Positions 57,991 to 64,000 of a stretch of 64,000 nucleotides of DNA are shown here, in pieces. The notes beneath the pieces were generated by a model. That model was not told the origin of the DNA. It worked only from the letters and a program-made list of their open reading frames with translations, and did no database searches. The DNA is from Streptomyces catenulae. Its GTDB lineage: Bacteria > Actinomycetota > Actinomycetes > Streptomycetales > Streptomycetaceae. Each line of letters starts with the position of its first letter. The first letter of the stretch is position 1. The stretch is taken from positions 1-64,000 of the forward strand of contig NZ_JODY01000011.1 in NCBI RefSeq assembly GCF_000718015.1, given 5' to 3'. Made by a program: the position numbers and the translations under genes.

Positions 57991-60078
57991 TCAGCGCGCG
58001 GTGGCTTCCAGCGATTCCCGGGCGGCGGCGGTCACCGCGTCGGCGGTGAAGCCGAACTCGCGGAAGAGGACCTTCGCGTCGGCCGAGGCGCCGAAGTGCT
58101 CCAGCGACACGATCCGCCCGGCGTCCCCGACGTAGCGGTGCCAGGTCAGACCCACGCCCGCCTCGACGGCGACCCGCGCCTTCACGGACGGCGGCAGCAC
58201 GCTGTCGCGGTAGCTCCGCTCCTGCTCCTCGAACCACTCGACACAGGGCATCGACACGACCCGGGTGGGCACGCCCGCGGCCTGCAGCTGCTCGCGCGCC
58301 TCGACGGCGAGCTGTACCTCGGAACCGGTGCCGATCAGCACGACCTGCGGTTCGCCACCTTCGGCGTCGAAGAGGACGTAGCCGCCCTTGGCCGCGTCGT
58401 CGTTCGCCTCGTACGTCGGCACGCCCTGGCGGGTCAGCGCGAGGCCGTGCGGGGCGCCCACGCCGAACTCCTTCGTGTAGCGCTTCAGGATCTCGCGCCA
58501 CGCGATGACGGTCTCGTTGGCGTCGGCCGGGCGCACGACGTTCAGGCCCGGGATGGCGCGCAGCGAGGCCAGGTGCTCGACCGGCTGGTGGGTCGGGCCG
58601 TCCTCGCCCAGACCGATGGAGTCGTGCGTCCACACGTACGTCACCGGCAGGTGCATCAGCGCGGAGAGCCGGACGGCGTTGCGCATGTAGTCGGAGAACA
58701 CCAGGAAGGTGCCGCCGTAGATGCGGGTGTTGCCGTGCAGCGCGATGCCGTTCATCTCCGCGGCCATGGAGTGCTCGCGGATGCCGTAGTGGATCGTGCG
58801 GCCGTACGGGTCGGCGCCCGGCAGCGGGTTGCCCACCGGCAGGAACGACGAGGTCTTGTCGATGGTGGTGTTGTTGGACCCGGCGAGGTCGGCGGAGCCG
58901 CCCCACAGCTCGGGCAGCACCCCGCCCAGCGCGGCCAGCACCTTGCCGGAGGCGGCGCGGGTGGCGACGGCCTTACCGGTCTCGAACGCCGGGAGGTGCT
59001 CCTCCCAGCCGGTCGGCAGCTCTCCCGCGGCGATGCGGTCGAACTCGGCGGCGCGCTCCGGGTTGGCGGTGCGCCAGGCGGCGAACGCCTTGTCCCACTC
59101 GGCGCGGGCGTCCCGGCCGCGGTCCAGCGCCTCGCGGGTGTGGGCCAGGACCTCGGGGGTGACCTCGAAGGACTGCTCGGGGTCGAAGCCCAGCACGCGC
59201 TTGGTGGCGGCGACCTCGTCGGCGCCCAGCGCCGAACCGTGCGCGGCCTCGGTGTTCTGCGCGTTCGGGGCGGGCCAGGCGATGATCGAACGGGCCGCGA
59301 TGAACGACGGGCGCCCGGTCTCGGCCTTGGCCGCCTCCAGCGCACGGGCCAGACCGATCGGGTCCAGGTCGCCGTTGGGCAGCTGCTCGACGCGCTGGAC
59401 GTGCCAGCCGTACGCCTCGTACCGCTTGAGGGTGTCCTCGGAGACCGCGGTCTCGGTGTCGCCCTCGATCGAGATGTGGTTGTCGTCCCAGAGCAGGACG
59501 AGGTTGCCGAGCTTCTGGTGGCCCGCGAGGGAGGACGCCTCGGCGGAGATGCCCTCCTGGAGGCAGCCGTCACCGGCGACGACCCAGATGGTGTGGTCGA
59601 ACGGGGAGGTGCCCGGGGCGGCCTCCGGGTCGAACAGACCGCGCTCGTAGCGGGCGGCCATCGCCATGCCCACGGCGTTGGCGACACCCTGGCCCAGCGG
59701 GCCGGTGGTGGTCTCGACGCCGGTGGTGTGGCCGTACTCCGGGTGGCCCGGGGTCTTGGAGCCCCAGGTGCGGAACGCCTTCAGGTCGTCCAGCTCCAGG
59801 CCGTACCCGGCGAGGAAGAGCTGGATGTAGAGGGTCAGGCTGGAGTGGCCGGCGGAGAGGACGAACCGGTCGCGGCCGGTCCAGTCCGCGTCGGCCGGGT
59901 CGTGCCGCATCAGCTTCTGGAAGAGAAGGTAGGCGGCCGGAGCCAGGCTCATGGCCGTACCAGGATGGCCGTTTCCGACCTTCTGCACGGAATCCATGGC
60001 CAGGACGCGGACGGTATCGACGGCCCGCTGGTCCAGTTCGGTCCACTCGATGTCTGTGGTGGTCGGCTTGGTGCTCAC
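57991..60078 (-). CDS. tkt: Transketolase
   Basis: A 695-residue thiamine-diphosphate enzyme. The N-terminal domain has GNGHPGTAMSLAP, TTGPLGQGVANAVGMA and the TPP/Mg motif GDGCLQEGISAEASSLAGH ending in LWDDN. The pyrimidine domain has DGPTHQPVEHLASLR, with the catalytic Glu region IREHSMAAEMNG. A transketolase C-terminal domain (VVLIGTGSEVQLAVEA) closes it. The GTG start at 60078 has GGAGAGGAG 12 or more bases upstream, rather far. It is the first gene of the pentose-phosphate operon. A small GCGGAC/GTCCGC hairpin (60114-60130) lies in its leader. Confidence 0.96.
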   Translation of the reverse strand: MSTKPTTTDIEWTELDQRAVDTVRVLAMDSVQKVGNGHPGTAMSLAPAAYLLFQKLMRHDPADADWTGRDRFVLSAGHSSLTLYIQLFLAGYGLELDDLKAFRTWGSKTPGHPEYGHTTGVETTTGPLGQGVANAVGMAMAARYERGLFDPEAAPGTSPFDHTIWVVAGDGCLQEGISAEASSLAGHQKLGNLVLLWDDNHISIEGDTETAVSEDTLKRYEAYGWHVQRVEQLPNGDLDPIGLARALEAAKAETGRPSFIAARSIIAWPAPNAQNTEAAHGSALGADEVAATKRVLGFDPEQSFEVTPEVLAHTREALDRGRDARAEWDKAFAAWRTANPERAAEFDRIAAGELPTGWEEHLPAFETGKAVATRAASGKVLAALGGVLPELWGGSADLAGSNNTTIDKTSSFLPVGNPLPGADPYGRTIHYGIREHSMAAEMNGIALHGNTRIYGGTFLVFSDYMRNAVRLSALMHLPVTYVWTHDSIGLGEDGPTHQPVEHLASLRAIPGLNVVRPADANETVIAWREILKRYTKEFGVGAPHGLALTRQGVPTYEANDDAAKGGYVLFDAEGGEPQVVLIGTGSEVQLAVEAREQLQAAGVPTRVVSMPCVEWFEEQERSYRDSVLPPSVKARVAVEAGVGLTWHRYVGDAGRIVSLEHFGASADAKVLFREFGFTADAVTAAARESLEATAR

Positions 60079-60511
60079 CCTGAGTCAGGGCTCCTCTCCA
60101 CATGTCGAATGCCGCGGACGGTATGTCCGCCAGGCGGTGTCGAGCCTACCCCCGCCGGTGCGTCCGTCTTTTCGACGCGGAGTCGGCCGCGCCGCCCGGC
60201 GGAGTACGCGTCACCGCGGGCAACCGGCGCCGTATCTCCGGCAATCCGGACGCGGGGGACGCGCCCCCTGTTCCCCAGACTGACGGGAGGTGTTCGCCTT
60301 CGCCTCTTGTAAGAGGGGACGGGGGCCGCGGGGCGGGGCGTCCGGCGACGCCGTAGGGGAAGCCAACACGAGCGGACCCCGGCGAAGATCGCGGTATGGC
60401 CAACGTCTAAAGTGGCGTGGTACGCGCAAGCCTCGCGGCCGCCAGGGCCGGATGCGCTTGCTGGCCTTATCTCCGCGGCGGAAGCCGCTGATGTTACTTC
60501 CAGGGGTGTGC
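60079..60511. other. Divergent intergenic region, tkt / ctaB
   Basis: A 433-bp region without a gene. It contains the GCGGAC-N5-GTCCGC inverted repeat (60114-60130) near tkt and the 14-bp palindrome CCTCTTGTAAGAGG (60303-60316). A lower-GC stretch (60390-60425) probably holds the rightward ctaB promoter. Open frames here look like chance high-GC frames. Confidence 0.4.
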
Positions 60512-61468
60512 GTGACGGCCGTCCAATCCCGTCCTGCGGGGACGCTCTCTCAGAGCCCCGGGAGTCCGAACCCCGGCCACCGGCCGTTCGGTGCCCGCGT
60601 CAAGGCGTTCATCGCGCTCACCAAGCCGCGCGTCATCGAGCTGCTGCTGATGACGACGGTGCCGGTGATGTTCCTGGCCGCCGGTGGCGTCCCGGACCTG
60701 TGGCTGGTGCTGGCCACCTGTATCGGCGGCTACCTCTCGGCGGGCGGCGCGGCGGCGTACAACATGTACATCGACCGCGACATCGACGCGCTGATGGACC
60801 GCACCGCCCAGCGTCCGCTGGTGACGGGCATGGTCTCGCCGCGGGAGTGCCTGGTCTTCGCGACCGCGCTCTCCATCGGCTCGACCGCGTGGTTCTGGTA
60901 CCTCGTCAATCCGCTGTCGGCGATGCTCTCGCTGGGCGCGATCCTCTTCTACGTCGTCGTCTACACGATGATCCTGAAGCGGCGCACCAGCCAGAACATC
61001 GTCTGGGGCGGTATCGCGGGCTGTATGCCGGTCTTCATCGGCTGGTCCTCGGTGACCAACTCGGTCTCCTGGGCCGCGGCCATCCTCTTCCTGGTGATCT
61101 TCTTCTGGACGCCGCCGCACTACTGGCCGCTGTCGATGAAGGTCAAGGACGACTACGAGCGCGTCGGCGTCCCGATGCTCCCGGCGGTCGCCGGGAACAA
61201 GGTCGTCGCCCGGCAGATCGTCACCTACAGCTGGGTGATGGTCGCGGTGTCGCTGCTGCTCCAGCCGCTGGGGTACACCGGCTGGTTCTACACCGTGGTC
61301 GCGCTGGCCTGCGGCGCGTTCTGGCTGCGGGAGGCGCACGGCCTCCAGGCCCGCGCCAAGGCGGGGATCACCGGGCCGAAGCTCAAGGAGATGCGGCTCT
61401 TCCACTGGTCGATCACGTATGTCTCGCTGCTCTTCGTCGCCGTCGCGGTGGACCCCTTCCTCCGCTGA
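60512..61468 (+). CDS. ctaB: Protoheme IX farnesyltransferase (heme O synthase)
   Basis: A 318-residue polytopic membrane prenyltransferase converting heme B to heme O for the cytochrome aa3 oxidase. The prenyl-diphosphate motif is [15 protein letters not shown] (near 85-100). The initial helix starts [19 protein letters not shown]. The second conserved loop [20 protein letters not shown] and about nine transmembrane helices are visible. GTG at 60512 has AGGGG upstream; a GTG at 60506 and an ATG at 60491 are in frame too. ctaA, the next step, lies 590 bp on in opposite orientation. Confidence 0.96.
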   Translation: MTAVQSRPAGTLSQSPGSPNPGHRPFGARVKAFIALTKPRVIELLLMTTVPVMFLAAGGVPDLWLVLATCIGGYLSAGGAAAYNMYIDRDIDALMDRTAQRPLVTGMVSPRECLVFATALSIGSTAWFWYLVNPLSAMLSLGAILFYVVVYTMILKRRTSQNIVWGGIAGCMPVFIGWSSVTNSVSWAAAILFLVIFFWTPPHYWPLSMKVKDDYERVGVPMLPAVAGNKVVARQIVTYSWVMVAVSLLLQPLGYTGWFYTVVALACGAFWLREAHGLQARAKAGITGPKLKEMRLFHWSITYVSLLFVAVAVDPFLR

Positions 61469-61486
61469 CCCGTAGGTCCTCGCTCC

Positions 61487-61518
61487 ACGGCCCGTCCGGC
61501 ACGCTCCGGGCGGGCCGT
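61487..61518 (+). terminator. Terminator after ctaB
   Basis: ACGGCCCGTCCGG pairs with CCGGGCGGGCCGT (13 bp, one G-U) around a 6-base loop, 18 bp past the stop. Confidence 0.75.
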
Positions 61519-61586
61519 CGCGCTGCCCGGGGCCGGGCGGTGGGCGCCCCTCCCCAAGAGTCCTACCGGTGGGTAGCATCGGGGGC

Positions 61587-61964
61587 ATGGCAGACACCAA
61601 GCAGGCGGACGAGCAGCCGGCGGCCGAAGAGCGGACCGACGCGCGGGTGGAGAAGCGGACCGGGCGGCACGCGGCGCGGCTCGCCAAGGAGATGCGGGCC
61701 TTCGCGGGCGCGCACGGCGGCAGCACCGAGGGGCAGCTCGCGCACATCGGCCGCGGCAAGATCCGCGTCGCCCTCGTGGGCGCCGACGGCGAGTGGGGCA
61801 ACCTCGTCGCCGACTCCCGGGAGGAGGCCCGGCGGGGCGCCGAGCAGGCCGGTATCGCCCTCCAGGACGACTTCGACGGCGACCTCGCCGCCAAGGTCCG
61901 CACCGGCCGCTACGAGTGGACCCGGATGGCCGGTATCCAGGTCGGCGGCCCGGCCAACGGCTGA
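61587..61964 (+). CDS. Conserved hypothetical protein, 125 residues
   Basis: A small cytoplasmic protein with a charged N-terminus (Glu/Lys/Arg-rich to about 50), then a compact alpha/beta region: GQLAHIGRGKIRVALVGADGEWGNLVADSREEARRG in overlapping pieces, ending YEWTRMAGIQVGG. I cannot name the family; such genes sit at this spot in other Streptomyces. No ribosome site precedes ATG at 61587. TAGCAT at 61574-61579, 7 bases before the start codon, looks like a -10, so the message may be leaderless. Confidence 0.75.
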   Translation: MADTKQADEQPAAEERTDARVEKRTGRHAARLAKEMRAFAGAHGGSTEGQLAHIGRGKIRVALVGADGEWGNLVADSREEARRGAEQAGIALQDDFDGDLAAKVRTGRYEWTRMAGIQVGGPANG

Positions 61965-61984
61965 CCCCGCCGCCGTCGTACGAA

Positions 61985-62027
61985 GGAGCCCACCGGGCGC
62001 GTGACCTGCACGCGCCCGGTGGGCTCC
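61985..62027. terminator. Bidirectional terminator upstream of ctaA 3' end
   Basis: An 18-bp perfect stem (starting GGAGCCCACCGGGCGCGT, 61985-62002 with 62010-62027) and a 7-base loop between convergent genes. Confidence 0.9.
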
Positions 62028-62058
62028 GTTCCGTACGGGGTGCCCCGAGGGGCGGCGG

Positions 62059-63060
62059 TCAGCCCGCGGCGGCCGGTTCGGCGGGCCGGACGGCCTCGGC
62101 GGGGCCGCTCGACTGCTCCGGCAGCTCCACGAGCGGACCGCGGTCGCGCATCGCCAGCACCACCCGCAGCGCCGCGATCCACACCAGCGTCGAGCCGAGC
62201 ATGTGCAGCCCGACGACCAGCTCCGGCAGTCCGAAGAAGTACTGGATGTAGCCGATGACGCCCTGGAGGAGCAGGCAGAACACCAGGTCGCGGACGGCCC
62301 GGCGGGGCGCGGTGGGTGCCTTGACCGCGCGCAGCGTGAACCACAGGGCGATCGTCAGGCCGACGACGATGTAGACGAAGTCGACGTGCAGCTGGGTGAC
62401 CTCGCGCCAGTCCAGCGGGATGCGGTGCACCTTCCGGGCGTCGCCCGCGTGCGGCCCGGTGCCGGTGACGAGGGTGCCGACCAGCGTCAGCGCGCCGGTC
62501 GCGCCCAGCAGCACCCACGCCAGCTGACGGACCGGCCGGGCGACCATGTCGCGGGGCGCGTCATCGCCCTCCCGGGCGCGCCACCAGGTCACCACGGCCA
62601 CCGTGAGCAGCCCGGTGGTGAGCAGGAAGTGCGCGGCGACGATGTACGGGTTGAGGCCGGTCAGGACCGTGACGCCGCCGACGACGGCGTTGCCCATGAC
62701 GATCCAGAACTGTGCCCAGCCGAGCCGGGTCAGCGACCGGCGGCGCGGCGAGCGGGCCCGGGCCGCGATGATGAACAGGCCGATCACCGCGCACAGCACA
62801 TACGTCAGCATGCGGTTGCCGAACTCGATCAGACCGTTGATGCCCATCGCCGCCGTCGGCGTCAGGCTGTCCGGCGTGCAGCGCGGCCAGGTGGAGCAGC
62901 CGAGGCCGGACTGGGACAGCCGGACCGCGCCGCCCGTGACGACGATGATGACGGCCATCACGACGGTGGCCAGCGCGGCCCGCCGCACGAAGCGCGCGGA
63001 CGGCTGGCAGCTGCGGGCGATCAGCTCTAGGGGGTTCAGCGTTTTCGGCACGGGGGACAT
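62059..63060 (-). CDS. ctaA: Heme A synthase (COX15/CtaA)
   Basis: A 333-residue membrane enzyme oxidising the C8 methyl of heme O to a formyl, giving heme A. Eight helices are predicted. The conserved GGAVRLSQSGLGCSTWPRC loop has paired cysteines, EFGNRMLTY provides Glu and a heme-ligand region, and AAHFLLTTGLL and VVGLHMLGSTLVW carry the heme-ligand histidines. The start is ATG at 63060 with AAGGCGG eight bases upstream; an in-frame GTG-type start at 63081 is less likely. It works with CtaB at 60512. Confidence 0.94.
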   Translation of the reverse strand: MSPVPKTLNPLELIARSCQPSARFVRRAALATVVMAVIIVVTGGAVRLSQSGLGCSTWPRCTPDSLTPTAAMGINGLIEFGNRMLTYVLCAVIGLFIIAARARSPRRRSLTRLGWAQFWIVMGNAVVGGVTVLTGLNPYIVAAHFLLTTGLLTVAVVTWWRAREGDDAPRDMVARPVRQLAWVLLGATGALTLVGTLVTGTGPHAGDARKVHRIPLDWREVTQLHVDFVYIVVGLTIALWFTLRAVKAPTAPRRAVRDLVFCLLLQGVIGYIQYFFGLPELVVGLHMLGSTLVWIAALRVVLAMRDRGPLVELPEQSSGPAEAVRPAEPAAAG

Positions 63061-63184
63061 CGTAGGCGCCGCCTTGTGCAAAGTTTCACGAGGGGTGCAC
63101 AGCGCTCAAGACGGTGCGTAGTGCGCCGGAACGGCCCGCGCCCCGGCGTGCGCGGGGCACGGTCCGGGGCGCGGCGGCGGTCGG

Positions 63185-63955
63185 CTACTCCCAGCGGAAG
63201 AACCGCGCCGCCGCGCCCAGCCCGAGCACCGCCCAGACGGCGAGGGTGCCGAGGTCGCCCCAGGGGAGCGCGGCGCCGTGCTGGAGGACGGCGCGCAGCC
63301 CGTCGGAGAGCGCCGAGATCGGCAGCAGCCCGAGGACGGTCTGCGCCGCGTCCGGGAACTTCGTCAGCGGCACGATGACCCCGCCGCCCACCAGGAGCAG
63401 CAGGAAGACGAGGTTGGCGGCGGCCAGCGTCGCCTCGGCCCGCAGCGTGCCGGCCATCAGCAGCCCGAGCCCGGAGAACGCCGCCGTCCCCAGGACGAGC
63501 AGCGCGGCGACCGCGAGCGGGTTGCCCTGCGGCGACCAGCCCAGCGCCAGCGCCACCACGGTCAGCAGCGCGACCTGGAACACCTCGGTGACCAGCACCG
63601 CGCAGGTCTTCGCGGTCATCAGGCCCCAGCGCGGCAGCGGCGAGGCGGCGAGCCGCTTGAGGACGCCGTAGCGCCGCTCGAAGCCGGTGGCGATGGCCTG
63701 CCCGGTGAACGCCGTCGACATCACGGCGAGCGCCAGCACACCGGGCGCCAGGAAGTCGACGGCGCGGCCCGCGCCGGTGTCGATGATGTCGACGGCGGAG
63801 AAGAGCACCAGCAGCAGCGTCGGGATGACGACCGTCAGCAGCAGCTGCTCGCCGTTGCGCAGCAGCATCCGGGTCTCCAGCGCCGCCTGCGCACGGATCA
63901 TCCGCCCCAGCGGAGCGGCCCCGGGCCGCGGGGTGAACGTACCTGTCGCGGTCAT
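63185..63955 (-). CDS. ABC-2 type transporter permease
   Basis: A 256-residue permease with six hydrophobic segments. It has the ABC-2 pattern LETRMLLRNGEQLLLTVVIPTLLL in successive pieces, then FERRYGVLKRLAASPLPRWGL, the cytoplasmic coupling segment typical of drug or polysaccharide exporters. ATG at 63955 overlaps the stop of the ATPase gene (ATGA), so the two form one exporter. It lies upstream of ctaA on the same strand, where such ABC pairs may serve cytochrome oxidase biogenesis; the substrate is unknown. Confidence 0.9.
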   Translation of the reverse strand: MTATGTFTPRPGAAPLGRMIRAQAALETRMLLRNGEQLLLTVVIPTLLLVLFSAVDIIDTGAGRAVDFLAPGVLALAVMSTAFTGQAIATGFERRYGVLKRLAASPLPRWGLMTAKTCAVLVTEVFQVALLTVVALALGWSPQGNPLAVAALLVLGTAAFSGLGLLMAGTLRAEATLAAANLVFLLLLVGGGVIVPLTKFPDAAQTVLGLLPISALSDGLRAVLQHGAALPWGDLGTLAVWAVLGLGAAARFFRWE

Positions 63956-64000
63956 CCCCGCAGCTCCTTGCCGGTGAGGTCCAAAAAGACGTCCTCCAGG
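63952..64000 (-). CDS. ABC transporter ATP-binding protein, C-terminal fragment
   Basis: Only the last 15 complete codons lie in the window. They read LEDVFLDLTGKELRG and stop at TGA 63952-63954. This LE(D)VFL-LTG ending is the usual C-terminus of the ATPase partner of ABC-2 exporters. The stop overlaps the permease start by 4 bp (ATGA). The gene continues beyond the right edge. Confidence 0.8.
   Translation of the reverse strand, partial: LEDVFLDLTGKELRG

Noticed and set aside
56824..60312. 1162-codon rightward open frame opposite tal and tkt
   Set aside because: Mirror of strongly conserved enzymes on the other strand; composition is that of a shadow frame.

Overview
The window is chromosomal DNA from a high-GC actinomycete, almost certainly a Streptomyces. 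Evidence is the extreme GC at third codon positions, frequent GTG and TTG starts, and marker genes such as whiA, rbpA, opcA and mycothiol-enzyme relatives. The order uvrB ... uvrA ... uvrC-rapZ-yvcK-whiA / gap-pgk-tpi-secG-rbpA / pgi / pgl-opcA-zwf-tal-tkt / ctaB ... ctaA is the conserved core arrangement of this genus. No tRNA, rRNA, insertion sequence, phage gene or CRISPR array was recognised.

Left part (1-24 kb), accessory. A UvrD/Rep-type helicase diverges from a translationally coupled operon of SNF2 helicase, SWIM zinc-finger protein and XPB-like helicase-associated protein. Next comes an NB-ARC/TPR protein (NLR-like). Its N-terminal amyloid-type motif lies in a 22-codon frame that overlaps the main frame in the -1 phase. 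A small helical protein 6.6 kb further on (18496-18936) carries a very similar motif at its C-terminus, so the two look like a bacterial NLR/BELL amyloid-signalling pair. Between them lie a glycerophosphotransferase-like gene headed by a 7-bp tandem repeat, a MonCI/Lsd18-like flavin epoxidase, a quinone oxidoreductase and an IclR-type regulator. Smaller genes follow: a kinase-like protein, a WGR-domain propeller protein, an orphan PemK/MazF-like protein, DUF1697, an O6-methylguanine-DNA methyltransferase and a secreted glycerophosphodiesterase with a candidate PHO box.

Middle part (24.5-47.3 kb). All three UvrABC nucleotide-excision-repair genes are present. A TerC-family gene is preceded by a yybP-ykoY (manganese) riboswitch whose 3' strand can mask the ribosome binding site. 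Other units are a mycothiol-enzyme/MBL pair, a flavin monooxygenase divergent from a TetR regulator, a LacI-fructokinase operon divergent from a polyol-type dehydrogenase with a 32-bp perfect palindrome between them, a Rieske lipoprotein, and a secreted papain-like protease with a membrane-anchored partner and a divergent HTH regulator. uvrC is coupled to rapZ, yvcK and whiA.

Right part (47.5-64 kb). This is core carbon metabolism: glycolysis (gap, pgk, tpi, pgi) and the pentose phosphate pathway (tkt, tal, zwf, opcA, pgl as one leftward operon), plus secG and rbpA. It ends with heme O and heme A synthases (ctaB, ctaA) flanking a small conserved gene, and an ABC-2 exporter whose ATPase gene is cut by the window end. 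Most convergent gene ends carry strong inverted repeats that should act as bidirectional terminators.
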